Assembly: GCA_963662155.1 (NCBI GenBank) | Contig: OY759269.1 | Location: forward strand, 5,088,970-5,152,969 | Direction of reading: 5' to 3' | Length of the DNA stretch: 64,000 nt | Origin: Lamellibrachia columna | Taxonomy: Eukaryota > Annelida > Polychaeta > Sabellida > Siboglinidae | Shown here: positions 34,071-48,170 of the stretch, piece by piece | How the letters are laid out: the number at the start of each line of letters is the position of its first letter | Numbering within the stretch: the stretch's first letter is position 1 | Made by a program: the position numbers and the translations under genes | The notes under the pieces: model-generated | The model's database searches: none | The model's input: the letters and a program-made list of their open reading frames with translations, nothing else | What the model was told of the DNA's origin: nothing

Positions 34071-34619
34071 TCGGCTAGGTGGTTTAAACTTTAAGCACGA
34101 ACAAAGTTGAACGGTCTTCACGACGACACCTATTACGTTTTGCATTGAAATAGGATTTCCACAAAAGCTTCCTGGTTGGGCCACGAAGTGCTCCGTAATG
34201 GCACGTCGCTTCTGACCTTTCCACCAGCGACTGATACAACTCCGCTGGCTTTTCCAGCCATGGGAGATGCACAATATGTTGTCATCCCATCACAAGTCTA
34301 ATTGAATATCACATAAATTATTCCTTTCGTTCCCTGCCTCTATTTCGTTATTAGGAGACGACAAACGGTCACGGTCAGAAAATATTGTCGTTAAATTACC
34401 CCGTAATAGTCATAATATATTCGTGTCAACATACGCAAGTGATTAATGTAAAGTATCATTGTCAAAGGAACTGAGAACAAACATATAGTATAGGAATTAC
34501 GTAAAACTAAAAGGAATTACGTAATAGAGATGTGTGATGCAGTTCTACGAAAGTCTAGGGTTCAGCAAACAATTTCACACATCGTTATTTACGGGCCGGA
34601 TTATGCAAAAACTCGCTGT
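34071..34619. other. Intergenic, nothing recognised
   Basis: Minus-strand frames at 34084-34274 are open for about 60-110 codons but match no family I recognise and have no duplicate in the window. Confidence 0.4.
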
Positions 34620-35272
34620 TGGCCCGAGAGCGAAATTATTATTAAAATTTTCTAAATTCGCAGTCGCGACAGCCAACATGCGCTAGCGGCAGCCGAGAAA
34701 GCATAATTGTATTGAATGTCGTGCAATCAATAATTTATAATACCAAAATGGGATGAGCCAACATCGCGACGCATGGTACAAACGTTAATGTAACAACACC
34801 GACAATATGATAACCGATACTGTGTTACTCAACCGATAATTATATCTCATAACGTTAACCGATATTTTAATTGTTAACCGATAATATAATGATTAATCGA
34901 TAGTGTGATATAAGTTATAATGTAATTACCGGTTGTGTAAAAATCTACCGTTAATCTAATAGCGGATAATGTTACAATCAAACTCTATTATAATTATTCT
35001 GAACCGAAAATGTAATAACTTCTTCAAATGTTAATATGATAATATTTGCACATAATCGTTGATATGACAATGGATAATTATTTGTTAATGATGGAAACAG
35101 GAGGTATGGGTCATATATCCAGAAAAAACTTGAAAGGATACCACGAGTAAACATAATTTTGCCTACAGTGTCACTGCACGGTGTACACGTAATGATTGCA
35201 CATGGAGTACCTTACCGTTGACCGGTCGTAGCATGTATTGTCTCTTGTGTTGTTGCACTATCGTTTGTTTGA
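34620..35272 (+). repeat. Dispersed element family R1, copy F (left half and junction)
   Basis: Matches copy E (49770-50216 plus 51488-51560): GGGATGAGCCAACATCGCGA, ACCGATAAT motifs, GAACCGAAAATGTAATAACT, and CCTACAGTGTCACTGCAC followed by GTGTACACG. At that last point copy E has a hAT insertion, so this copy is the empty site. It ends at TTGCACTATCGTTTG, the segment amplified in copies E and G. Confidence 0.85.
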
Positions 35273-35439
35273 ACACATGTTTGATATAATCACAATATTT
35301 GAAACATGGCTAGATCCATGCGAAAACTGTGAAGAGTATAAATTAACCTCAATATGGACCTCACTGGCGAACAGTTTCAGGTCCTCAGCCATGTGCATGG
35401 CCTGTGTGTCGTGTGTCGAGTTGACAGTTTGTTGGTTCA

Positions 35440-35640
35440 CACGGCCGGCTCGATCCTTGTTATAGAACAAATCGAGAAACTTCCTCGTTTCCAAAATTTT
35501 CCCCATTTTGGATCGGCCGATATCGAATCGATCAGCCAACTGCCGATGGCTTCTGCCATTGCTATCTCTGATCAAATCTATTTTTGTGTGTAAACTCTAC
35601 TCGTTCCTAACACGTCTTTTCGCTTTTGCTTCAATTTCGC
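35440..35640 (-). mobile_element. Pogo/Tigger-like transposase N-terminal fragment
   Basis: The minus strand reads KIDLIRDSNGRSHRQLADRF followed by DIGRSKMGKIL. This resembles the CENP-B/psq helix-turn-helix of pogo-family (Tigger, jerky) transposases (..KxxLIxxxxxxxxxxxLAxxFGIxxSTVxxIL). Only the first DNA-binding motif is present and stops flank it. Confidence 0.6.
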
Positions 35641-36171
35641 ATCCACCGGCAATAATGAATTCGTAAATCATACTGCATAGTCTTCCTTTACTGAACTTTA
35701 CTTTACTTGTACAACATTTTTCCACGTTAATTTACTCCAATAGAGCTGTTCCGTCATTAAGCAAATAATCACGCGCCTAAAAGCCGACGCCATATTGGCA
35801 GCTCCGATTTTCTGTAAATCTATTCATCCACTAAGAATTTCAGTTCAAAGCGTTACGTACTTAAGATGGGTCTTGCTTCTTTCACTGTTTTCCGAAGTTT
35901 ACTGACCTCTGTGTAAACACGCCAAGATCGCGGCTTCTAATTGCTATTGACATTGTTGGCGGCGCCTTTGAGTTTGACGTAGGGGCGGCCGAAGCAGATC
36001 ATAGCTGCTCTGCCGTGACTGAAGGTAATTAAGGGGTTCATCTGTGGGTAATCTGGCAGTTTTGCACTAAGTTACTGACAGTATACCCGAATAGAGAGGT
36101 GACCTTATTAGCGAGGGCACAATACCCAAAAGTGGCGCTAGCCAGCATATCGGCAAAACTTGATTATCGAT
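35641..36171. other. Intergenic, nothing recognised
   Basis: No gene or in-window repeat is supported here. Confidence 0.4.
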
Positions 36172-36512
36172 TCAAAATGGGCAGTAACGAAATTACATGC
36201 ATAAGTGGTTGGCTAGGCAACTCGATTGTTGTTTACGACTTGTCACATCTTTGAAACTATGCACTTGATTGAAATCGATAAATGTCTTGACAAAATTAGG
36301 AGGTACAAAATGAAATAAAGATGTGCAGAATCTGCAAAACAAAAGTAAGTTGTGGCAGTGGTGAAATGGTTAGTAGCGCCCCTGGTGGGGTGTTTGTAAT
36401 AAGTTAACAACATGCCTAGTTTACATTTAGAAAGTAAAATAGATTATTTTCAGTTCACACATCTCGGCCACTTTTCTTATTACGTATAATCTGATACATG
36501 ACGCATTATCGT
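36172..36512 (+). repeat. Dispersed repeat R3, copy 2
   Basis: Matches 24655-24935 and ends at GACGCATTATCG, immediately abutting a receptor 3'-end fragment. Confidence 0.8.
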
Positions 36513-36518
36513 CGACAT

Positions 36519-36725
36519 GACAATAACGTCGACGAGACGCGCTTTTAGGTGAGACAGTCACGAAGTCCCTCTCGCTACGGACACAGCTCCTCGGTAATCA
36601 GTGGCTCGTGACCGTTTTCATCTTGTGACTTATGGTACACTTCCTGGAAACTACCATGTTAGTAGTTAGTTTATTGTTGGCAGGTTTATATCTTTGTAGC
36701 ATTGTCTGATATATTTATATGTGTA
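36519..36725 (+). pseudogene. 3'-end fragment of the receptor family
   Basis: It begins with ten in-frame codons DNNVDETRF-stop (36519-36548), equivalent to the receptor C-terminus DNSVENTRF. It continues with 3' UTR sequence matching 6975-7120 (ATCAGTGGCTCG, TCTTGTGACTTA, GCATTGTCTGAT). The membrane domain is absent, so this is a truncated duplicate. Confidence 0.85.
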
Positions 36726-36787
36726 ATCACGCGTGCAAATTATTTTAGATGTGTCTTATTAAAGTTTTATTTAATCACGTTGAATAG

Positions 36788-36852
36788 TTCTTTTCTCTTT
36801 TCTCTTTTCTCTTTTCTCTTTTCTCTTTTCTCTTTTCTCTTTTCTCTTTTCT
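36788..36852. repeat. (TTTTCTC)n microsatellite
   Basis: Seven-base pyrimidine unit, about nine copies. Confidence 0.95.
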
Positions 36853-36920
36853 CATGTCGCTACACTTTTCCCTGCCCCAACAAAACACAGGCTCTGGAGC
36901 AGGAGGAGACAGACAAATCC

Positions 36921-37989
<1,069 letters not shown>

Positions 37990-38360
37990 TTGTTTTCGTC
38001 ATATGTCTTCAATACTGATGATAATTTCGATAACTCACGTCGACCCAAAGCGATTTGGCGGTCACTCGCTCCGAGATCATCAACGACAGAAAGGTATAGA
38101 GGAGACATTTTGCAAAACCACGTGCAAGTCTGCAAGCCGATTTGTGTGTCAAATACTAACTACGGATAAAACTCAGCTCGTTTCCTTGTGTTTGTCAAGT
38201 CAAATAGGTTGATTACGGTACGTTTATGCACCAGTTACACAGAACTGTCAGATGTCCGAAGTCACGTGACCGTTTGATTTGGCAATAAGCGGCTAATCAG
38301 GAGAATTCTTGCACGCAACACTTCTAATAAATATCAGAATTGTCAGAGACTAAACACTGA
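37990..38360 (+). repeat. Dispersed repeat R4, copy 1
   Basis: Matches 45930-46410: ATGTCTTC, AATTTCGATAAC, CACGTCGACCC, ACTCGCTCCGAGATCATCAA, and GCACCAGTTACACAGAA. Confidence 0.75.
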
Positions 38361-38369
38361 ATTGTCGGC

Positions 38370-38745
38370 ATGGCAACATCTAGCAACGGGCGTCGTCGTG
38401 AAGACCATGAACTATGCGTTCGTGCATGCGGTCTAAACCAGTGGCAGTTCCAGCACGTTCTGGTCGAAATTAATTCACAATGCCGATATATTCTGTACTA
38501 CAGCGAAGTGCGCCGGCTATTAGTCGATGTGTCATTCACGATGCGAACCATCATACGATTAGCGTGTTAATGGAGCTGAAGGGAACAAAAGTACCGGAAT
38601 TCGGTGACTCATGCATATGTGTGGGTGACCTTGCTTTTCTGGTCGACATCACGGGATATCTCAATTTGCTAAACATGCAACTCCAGTGACGAGAGCAGGA
38701 GAAGTCGTTCACGTAGGTAAACTTTACGGAACGCAGGCGGAACAA
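38370..38745 (+). pseudogene. Fragment of a hAT-related (ZBED5/GTF2IRD2-type) transposase-like protein
   Basis: From the ATG at 38370 one frame reads ELCVRACGLNQWQFQHVLVE and ILYYSEVRRL. After a frameshift near 38515 the next frame continues SRCVIHD, then LMELKGTKVPEFGD and DLAFLVDITGYLNLLNMQLQ before a stop. The order matches a hAT-derived protein class found widely in animals (IRARGLNHRQF, HTEVRWLSRG, LAFLTDITxHLNELNLxLQG). Only the central region remains. It is a broken transposon gene, not a host gene. Confidence 0.65.
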
Positions 38746-38953
38746 ACATATAAAACAGTCGTTGATGGCACACCAATGCTAACAGGGATATATCTGTGTT
38801 CAGATGTGGAGCACTAGACATACTATTGACTCACTGTATCAACTACAATAGAGACTACAGCAGCATCACATTGCTAAATGGCAAGGCGTGCTTTTAAACA
38901 TAATTACAAACATTTTGTTATTAATATGCGTATTACATTAAGTGGGCATTGGC

Positions 38954-39175
38954 TTAAGTATAAGAATATACGATATAAAATATATATATAAGTATAAGAA
39001 TATACGATATAAAATAGATATATAAGTATAAGAATATACGATATACAATAGATATATAAGTATAAGAATATACGATATAAAATAGATATATAAGTATAAG
39101 AATATACGATATAAAATAGATGTATAAGTATAAGAATATACGATATAAAATAGATATATAAGTATAAAAAATGCA
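38954..39175. repeat. 34-bp minisatellite, about 6.5 copies
   Basis: AT-rich unit containing AAGTATAAGAATATACGATA. Confidence 0.95.
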
Positions 39176-39179
39176 GTAA

Positions 39180-39244
39180 CCGACACGACACGACAATGTT
39201 CTACAACATACGATGTCGACGACCGGCAAAATCAATTTTTAACA
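39180..39244 (+). repeat. Right end of dispersed segment R5
   Basis: ACGACAATG-TC-ACAACATACGATGTCGACGACCGG resembles the ends at 46918-46970 and 49695-49745. Confidence 0.6.
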
Positions 39245-40078
39245 ATAATTAATAATAATAACTTATGCCAAATAAGTTTTTTTATCCTAGTAACCGCATA
39301 TCGGCAAATTGAATCGCCCTTTGAAATTTTTGGAGAATGTAGCCTTTGTTTTTTTATTGCGGCAGCCTAGCAAGCATAATTGTATTGAATGTCGTGTCAG
39401 CAATAATTTATAACGCCAAACTGCACCAGGCCAACATCACGACGCATGTTGCAACTGATAATATAACAACACCAACACTATAGTAACCGATAATGTAACA
39501 ACACCAACAATATAGTAACCGATAATGTAACAACACCAACAATACAGTAACCGATGTTGTAACAACACCAGCAAAATAATATCCAATAATGTAAAAACAT
39601 CAACAACATGGTAACCGATAATATACTAATCAACCGATATTGAATATAAAGCTAAATAAATGAAAATAAAACTGGACAATGTCGTAATCGATAATGTAAT
39701 AGTTATCCCAGGATATGACACAATGTAATATAATAATATAATGTAATAACTGATCACGTAATAAACGATGGATCATCTAAAACAGTCGATAATCCAATAA
39801 CGGATCATATATAATCACACTATGTTATTATTAACAGGAACCGAAAATGTAATAACTTCCTCAAATATTAATATAATAATAGATTCACTAAATAATTGAT
39901 GTAGACAAATATTTCTTTATGTTGTAAACAAGACTGATGGGTTAAATATTCACAAAAATGTTGGAAGCGTACCATCATGAAACATAATTTACAGTGCTAT
40001 TATGTAAACATAATATATACAAGTATATAGAAAATATTAACATTGACTTATCGTTAAATATATCCCCTCTTGTATTTT
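39245..40078 (+). repeat. Dispersed element family R1, copy G, left half
   Basis: Contains GCAAATTGAATCG, AAGCATAATTGTATTGAATG and GAACCGAAAATGTAATAACT. Near 39465-39560 it carries its own short tandem duplication of TAACCGATAATGTAACAAC (about 30-bp period, roughly four copies). It leads straight into the 36-bp satellite. Confidence 0.8.
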
Positions 40079-43000
40079 GTACTATCGTGGTTGCATGTTT
40101 TATATGTGTCTGTTGCACTATCGTTATTGCATGTTTTATAGGTGTCTGTTGCACTATCGTTATTGCATGTTTTATAGGTGTCTGTTGCACTATCGTTATT
40201 GCATGTTTTATATGTGTATGTTGCACTATCGTGGTTGCATGTTTTATAGGTGTCTGTTGCACTATCGTTATTGCATGTTTTATAGGTGTCTGTTGCACTA
40301 CCGTTATTGCATGTTTTATAGGTGTCTGTTGCACTATCGTTATTGCATGTTTTATATGTATCTGTTGCACTATCGTTATTGCATGTTTTATAGGTGTCTG
40401 TTGCACTATCGTGGTTGCATGTTTTATAGGTGTCTGTTGCACTATCGTTATTGCATGTTTTATAGGTGTCTGTTGCACTATCGTTATTGCATGTTTTATA
40501 TGTGTCTGTTGCACTATCGTGGTTGCATGTTTTATAGGTGTCTGTTGCACTATCGTTATTGCATGTTTTATAGGTGTCTGTTGCACTACCGTTATTGCAT
40601 GTTTTATAGGTGTCTGTTGCATTACCGTTATTGCATGTTTTATAGGTGTCTGTTGCACTATCGTTATTGCATGTTTTATAGGTGTCTGTTGCACTATCGT
40701 TATTGCATGTTTTATAGGTGTCTGTTGCACTATCGTTATTGCATGTTTTATAGGTGTCTGTTGCACTATCGTTATTGCATGTTTTATAGGTGTCTGTTGC
40801 ACTATCGTGGTTGCATGTTTTATAGGTGTATGTTGCACTATCGTTATTGCATGTTTTATATGTGTCCGTTGTACTATCGTGGTTGCATGTTTTATATGTG
40901 TCTGTTGCACTATCGTTATTGCATGTTTTATAGGTGTATGTTGCACTACCGTTATTGCATGTTTTATAGGTGTCTGTTGCACTATCGTTATTGCATGTTT
41001 TATAGGTGTCTGTTGCACTATCGTTATTGCATGTTTTATAGGTGTCCGTTGTACTATCGTGGTTGCATGTTTTATATGTGTCTGTTGCACTATCGTTATT
41101 GCATGTTTTATAGGTGTCTGTTGCACTACAGTTATTGCATGTTTTAGAGGTGTCTGTTGCACTATCGTTATTGCATGTTTTATAGGTGTCTGTTGCACTA
41201 TCGTTATTGCATGTTTTATAGGTGTCTGTTGCACTATCGTGGTTGCATGTTTTATAGGTGTATGTTGCACTATCGTTATTGCATGTTTTATATGTGTCCG
41301 TTGTACTATCGTGGTTGCATGTTTTATATGTGTATGTTGCACTATCGTTATTGCATGTTTTATAGGTGTATGTTGCACTACCGTTATTGCATGTTTTATA
41401 GGTGTACGCTGCACTATCGTTATTGCATGTTTTATAGGTGTCTGTTGCACTATCGTTATTGCATGTTTTATAGGTGTCTGTTGCACTATCGTTATTGCAT
41501 GTTTTATAGGTGTCTGTTGCACTATCGTTATTGCATGTTTTATAGGTGTCTGTTGCACTATCGTTATTGCATGTTTTATATGTGTATGTTGCACTATCGT
41601 TATTGCATGTTTTATATGTATCTGTTGCACTATCGTTATTGCATGTTTTATAGGTGTCTGTTGCACTATCGTTATTGCATGTTTTATAGGTGTCTGTTGC
41701 ACTATCGTTATTGCATGTTTTATAGGTGTCTGTTGCACTATCGTGGTTGCATGTTTTATAGGTGTCTGTTGCATTATCGTTATTGCATGTTTTATATGTG
41801 TATGTTGCACTATCGTTATTGCATGTTTTATAGGTGTATGTTGCACTATCGTTATTGTATGCTTTATATGTGTCTGTTGCACTATCGTTATTGCATGTTT
41901 TATAGGTGTCTGTTGCACTATCGTTATTGCATGTTTTATATGTGTCTGTTGCACTATCGTTATTGCATGTTTTATAGGTGTCTGTTGCACTATCGTTATT
42001 GCATATTTTATAGGTGTCTGTTGCACTATCGTTATTGCATGTTTTATAGGTGTATGTTGCACTATCGTTATTGCATGTTTTATATGTGTATGTTGCACTA
42101 TCGTTATTGCATGTTTTATAGGTGTCTGTTGCACTATCGTTATTGTATGTTTTATAGGTGTCTGTTGCACTATCGTTATTGCATGTTTTATAGGTGTCTG
42201 TTGCACTATCGTTATTGTATGTTTTATAGGTGTCTGTTGCACTATCGTTATTGCATGTTTTATAGGTGTCTGTTGCACTATCGTTATTGTATGTTTTATA
42301 GGTGTCTGTTGCACTATCGTTATTGCATGTATTATAGGTGTCTGTTGCACTATCGTTATTGCATGTTTTATATGTGTATGTTGCACTATCGTTATTGCAT
42401 GTTTTATAGGTGTCTGTTGCACTATCGTTATTGCATGTTTTATATGTGTCTGTTGCACTATCGTTATTGCATGTTTTATAGGTGTCTGTTGCACTATCGT
42501 TATTGCATGTTTTATATGTGTCTGTTGCACTATCGTTATTGCATGTTTTATAGGTGTCTGTTGCACTATCGTGGTTGCATGTTTTATAGGTGTCTGTTGC
42601 ACTATCGTTATTGCATGTTTTATAGGTGTCTGTTGCACTATCGTTATTGCATGTTTTATATGTGTCTGTTGCACTATCGTTATTGCATGTTTTATAGGTG
42701 TCTGTTGCACTATCGTGGTTGCATGTTTTATAGGTGTCTGTTGCGCTATCGTTATTGCATGTTTTATAGGTGTCTTTTGCACTATCGTTATTGCATGTTT
42801 TATAGGTGTCTGTTGCACTATCGTTATTGCATGTTTTATAGGTGTCTGTTGCACTATCGTTATTGCATGTTTTATATGTGTCTGTTGCACTATCGTTATT
42901 GCATGTTTTATAGGTGTCTGTTGCACTATCGTGGTTGCATGTTTTATATGTGTCTGTTGCACTATCGTTATTGCATGTTTTATAGGTGTATGTTGCACTG

Positions 43001-44216
43001 TCGTGGTTGCATGTTTTATATGTGTCTGTTGCACTATCGTTATTGCATGTTTTATATGTATATGTTGCACTATCGTTATTGCATGTATTATAGGTGTCTG
43101 TTGCACTATCGTTATTGCATGTTTTATATGTGTATGTTGCACTATCGTTATTGCATGTTTTATAGGTGTCTGTTGCACTATCGTTATTGCATGTTTTATA
43201 TGTGTCTGTTGCACTATCGTTATTGCATGTTTTATAGGTGTCTGTTGCACTATCGTTATTGCATGTTTTATATGTGTCTGTTGCACTATCGTTATTGCAT
43301 GTTTTATAGGTGTCTGTTGCACTATCGTGGTTGCATGTTTTATAGGTGTCTGTTGCACTATCGTTATTGCATGTTTTATAGGTGTCTGTTGCACTATCGT
43401 TATTGCATGTTTTATATGTGTCTGTTGCACTATCGTTATTGCATGTTTTATAGGTGTCTGTTGCACTATCGTGGTTGCATGTTTTATAGGTGTCTGTTGC
43501 GCTATCGTTATTGCATGTTTTATAGGTGTCTTTTGCACTATCGTTATTGCATGTTTTATAGGTGTCTGTTGCACTATCGTTATTGCATGTTTTATAGGTG
43601 TCTGTTGCACTATCGTTATTGCATGTTTTATATGTGTCTGTTGCACTATCGTTATTGCATGTTTTATAGGTGTCTGTTGCACTATCGTGGTTGCATGTTT
43701 TATATGTGTCTGTTGCACTATCGTTATTGCATGTTTTATAGGTGTATGTTGCACTGTCGTGGTTGCATGTTTTATATGTGTCTGTTGCACTATCGTTATT
43801 GCATGTTTTATAGGTGTGTGTTGCACTGTCGTGGTTGCATGTTTTATATGTGTCTGTTGCACTATCGTTATTGCATGTTTTATAGGTGTATGTTGCACTG
43901 TCGTGGTTGCATGTTTTATATGTGTCTGTTGCACTATCGTTATTGCATGTTTTATAGGTGTATGTTGCACTGTCGTGGTTGCATGTTTTATATGTGTCTG
44001 TTGCACTATCGTTATTGCATGTTTTATAGGTGTATGTTGCACTGTCGTGGTTGCATGTTTTATATGTGTCTGTTGCACTATCGTTATTGCATGTTTTATA
44101 GGTGTATGTTGCACTGTCGTGGTTGCATGTTTTATATGTGTATGTGTGTTGCACTATCGTGGTTGCATGTTTTATGTGTGTTTGTTGCACTATCGTGGTT
44201 GCATGTCTTATATGTT
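40079..44216. repeat. 36-bp satellite, about 115 copies, with higher-order structure
   Basis: Units contain TTGCACTATCGTTATTGCAT and GTTTTATAGGTGTC. Variants differ at GTGG/GTTA, ATAGG/ATATG and GTC/GTA. The array corresponds to the single-copy TTGCACTATCGTGGTTGCATG segment of other R1 copies. A block of about 756 bp (21 units) beginning near 42330 recurs near 43086. The last six GCACTGTCGTGG units (43751-44111) are spaced exactly 72 bp, forming a dimer repeat. Long frames are open on both strands only because the unit is a multiple of three without stops in those frames. Confidence 0.97.
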
Positions 44217-44301
44217 TTTGTTGCATATTGTTGCATAGTGTTATTAATTATTACAGATACACTACCTGTTTATCTTTTCCAATCAAATAAAACATCAATC
44301 A

Positions 44302-44412
<111 letters not shown>

Positions 44413-44540
44413 GGCAACTACTTCTTGGCATCACTTAGCCATTATTTTATGTTTTACATGTTGCAATCGTTTCTAAGCGAGTCTCTGACCGGGAAATATT
44501 CCCAACAAGAGCAAAACAAAGTAACCCAGAGATAGCTATT

Positions 44541-44770
44541 CTTCTTACGTCAGTTGGCCGCTGCGGACTGCTTCGTCGCTGCTACAGCCTCTGTCCGTTT
44601 CATTTACGCGTAGCAAACGCATTGTCCACGCTTTGTCCGCACCCAACGTTGTCCGCCATGAACATGGCCATAACGTTTCTTATAGCTGCACCGATCAGTT
44701 TTATCCGTAACGAGAGGCACTGCACGACCGAAGCATCTAAAAGCGCGTCTCTTCGATGCTATTTTTACTC
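44541..44770 (-). pseudogene. Inverted 3'-end fragment of the receptor family
   Basis: On the minus strand it encodes NSIEETRF-stop (stop at 44737-44739). It continues with the receptor 3' flank: GGCGGACAACGTTGGGT, GTCTGCTACG-like sequence, GAAACGGACRGAGG and GCCAACTGRCGTAAGAAG, as at 6580-6705. No membrane domain is present. Confidence 0.85.
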
Positions 44771-44929
44771 TCCTTCTTTCTTTCTCTCTCCTACGGCTTA
44801 GGGACATGTAGTATTATGTTTAATAACTGTACAATTACACATCAAGCACCTTCATAAAAGCAACCAGCATATATTCACTGCTAACTACTCCAAGACAGCT
44901 TAGACAGCTTTAATCATCTAATTCTAATA

Positions 44930-45270
44930 TACTTATACGTACCCAGTGTCAAGACAAATGTTGGAACTACAGCTTTTCTCGGTTGCTGCACCGACTCGGT
45001 GGAATCCATTGCCTGTTAGTGTTAAGTATGTAGGAAATATAACAACATTTCGCTGTAAAAAACACCCACCTGTTTAAACTTGCCTATCCAACATATCTCA
45101 CCAATTCAACTGTTTGTAACTGTTCTTACCGATTAGAAACTGCTGATCCGTTTTTGTTTTGGTGCGCTGCCGACTTTAGGTCGCCCGAGGATGTTAGCGC
45201 AATTGTATAGTATTGTATAGTATTGTATAGTATTGTATAGTATTGTATAGTATTGTATAGTATTGTATAT
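44930..45270 (+). mobile_element. LINE C-terminal remnant with 3' microsatellite tail
   Basis: The translation FSVAAPTRWNPLPVSVKYV matches the end of jockey/L2-type RTs (FSVAAPRLWNSLPxxIR). The end is a run of GTATAGTATT units (about 45209-45268, 10-bp period, six to seven copies), like the short terminal repeats of L2/CR1-type elements. Confidence 0.7.
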
Positions 45271-45870
<600 letters not shown>

Positions 45871-45929
45871 CCTAGGCGTTATGCCCCACCTTACTCTAAG
45901 TATTTATTTAAAGAGGACAAATACAACAT

Positions 45930-46430
45930 GTTTCTGCTGAAAATAAATCGATATAATATTATGTCTTCGATATCGATGTTTGATGTCAATTTCGATAACA
46001 TTCTTAACCGAATGCGCGTGTACCTCATTAGTACATACCCACGTCGACCCGAGGCAGCAGTTTAATCCGTGGTAACTCGCTCCGAGATCATCAACAGAAA
46101 GGTCTGGAGGAGAACTATTGCTAAGCCAGGAAGAACTCTGCAAGTATATTTTTAACTCAAATACTGTACTCCAAGTCTTTTTATGAACAATCCCCTATAA
46201 CCTATTGAAACTGAGCTCATCAATTCAAATACTTTGGCTACCGTAAACAGTACGTTCACGATACCGTAAACGGTATGTTTACGCACCAGTTACACAGAAG
46301 TATTACATCATTTGATTTTACAATAGGCGGATATCCTCTCTGGCTCATAAAAGTACTACATTATCGTCAGAAACAAACATTCGAATTATCGGCATACCAT
46401 CTTCTACCAGGAGTCTCTTCGTTTTCTTTA
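45930..46430 (+). repeat. Dispersed repeat R4, copy 2
   Basis: Counterpart of 37990-38360 with moderate divergence. No coding potential recognised. Confidence 0.7.
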
Positions 46431-46559
46431 CATGATACAGGTGCAAAGGTCGATATTAACGTTGAGTCATTGAAGATCCTGGCGGATACGTTCTGCCAGA
46501 CTGATTGTACTGATTATTTATTTATTTATTTGCAATATAATACGAATACTTTCGCTTAG

Positions 46560-46984
46560 TTTGTGATAATAAATAATTTTGAAAGCATAACTGCAACCGA
46601 ACATTGAGGCTCTGAACTCCACATTTGGCGTTCAGCGTTCGGCTTGTTTTTTTACTATACATATTATCTTGCATCTTATATATCTATATGGACGTTCCGC
46701 TTGATTTGATGAATGATTCATTCAATATAGTGTGCACAGTATATATGAAGAGTGACATAGAAGAAATATGTTTCAACGGAAAGGTTTCAATGTGTTCCAA
46801 AGGGACAGACCAGAACTGTATATTTCGTGTGACAATGAAACGATTGAAACGTGGCATAGGTTATGCCTGTGGGAACTCACACGAGCACACACGACTTGCA
46901 TACAACGATTGAACGAACACGACAATGCTCAGCAAAATACGATGTCGATGACCAGTCAAATCCATTTCTAGTTCACTTATACAC
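46560..46984 (+). repeat. Dispersed segment R5, copy 1
   Basis: Matches 49474-49770 (GGACGTTCCG, TTGATGAATGATTCATTCAA, GAAGAAATATGTTTCAAC, GACAGACCAGAA). A 74-codon frame from ATG 46688 exists but its counterpart differs mainly by amino-acid-changing substitutions, so it is unlikely to be coding. Confidence 0.75.
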
Positions 46985-48170
46985 AAATAAACCTTTTGGT
47001 AAACGCTTACCGGCAAATTGAATCGCGCTTTGACATCGTTGGAAAACATAGCCTTTAAATTGTTTGCATATTGCGGCATCCGAGAAATCACAATTGTATT
47101 AAATGTCATGCAATCAATAATTTAAAATACCAAACTGGGACGACCCAACATCGCGACATTGCACGTGGAGTGCTTTACCATTGACTGATCATAAAATGTG
47201 TCGTTTCTTGTGTGTTACACTATCGTGGTTGCATGTCCCTGTATTGCTGTTTGCACCACGGTGGGAGTAGCTCCTGCAATGTGGAGTGTAATGGGTGCGA
47301 TGTCTTACAAAACGACGCATCGTTATGTCCATTGCATGTACATTGTGTGTTGTGTCATCGTTATGTCCATTGCATGTACATTGTGTGTTGTGTCATCGTT
47401 ATGTCCATTGCATGTACATTGTGTGTTGTGTCATCGTTATGTCCATTGCATGTACATTGTGTGTTGTGTCATCGTTATGTCCATTGCATGTACATTGTGT
47501 GTTGTGTCATCGTTATGTCCATTGCATGTACATTGTGTGTTGTGTCATCGTTATGCCCATTGCATGTACATTGTGTGTTGTGTCATCGTTATGTCCATTG
47601 CATGTACATTGTGTGTTGTGTCATCGTTTTGCCCATTGCATGTACATTGTGTGTTGTGTCATCGTTATGTCCATTGCATGTACATTGTGTGTTGTGTCAT
47701 CGTTATGTCCATTGCATGTACATTGTGTGTTGTGTCAACGTATTTTGCAAATTCATCTATTTTGGCAGAAAATGTGTTTGTAGTTGGCTTTGCGTAATCA
47801 TGACTGAATCTCTTGTATGGGATTTTACATAAATAGTCCATATTTATTTGGTTTGATTTCCTTTTTCACATGTGTATTAATTCCATAATATAATGTTTCC
47901 TTTTGATATTACTGGTCCCTGCACTTAGTTAAAAAGTTATAGTTATATTAGAGAAAAATTACACAAACAAACAGAAGCAAACTTTTACTTTTTTTAATAT
48001 ACTTAGAACAACAACAACACAAAAAACTAAGCTGTAATTGCAAAACCGTTTTGCAAACTACATAGCGAACATTTAGCGGATATACAAATTAATAAACGTT
48101 TGCTATATGCCTTTTGCATATACAAAATCGGAAAATTATAATGAGGTTTTATCTTCAAGAGTCAACCCTA
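46985..48170 (+). repeat. Dispersed element family R1, copy D
   Basis: Left half from GCAAATTGAATCGCGC, a junction missing the ACCGATAAT part, a single TTACACTATCGTGGTTGCATG, the 38-bp array (47321-47738), then GTTGGCTTTGCGTAATCATG and the right end shared with copy C. It runs directly into the receptor-derived ORF. Confidence 0.8.
47321..47738. repeat. 38-bp minisatellite, 11 copies
   Basis: Units contain CGTTATGTCCATTGCATGTA. The same segment is single copy in copy C (23742-23770). All three plus frames are open through it because the unit lacks stops. Confidence 0.96.

Noticed and set aside
34084..34274. Minus-strand open frames of 62-110 codons
   Set aside because: No recognisable domain, overlapping frames open, no duplicate to test conservation.
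35278..35365. DIITIFETWLDP-like stretch resembling a LINE endonuclease start
   Set aside because: Too short (about 25 residues) and without collinear flanking motifs.
36340..36395. tRNA-like string GTGGTGAAATGGTTAGTAGCGC suggesting a SINE head
   Set aside because: No B-box follows and the paralogous R3 copy lacks it.
46688..46912. 74-codon frame (MDVPLDLMNDSFN...) similar to a frame at 49474-49745
   Set aside because: By eye most differences between the two copies change amino acids and the C-termini differ, which fits a non-coding repeat rather than a conserved gene.
47198..47832. Cys-rich frames of about 200 codons in all three plus frames
   Set aside because: Product of the stop-free 38-bp array.
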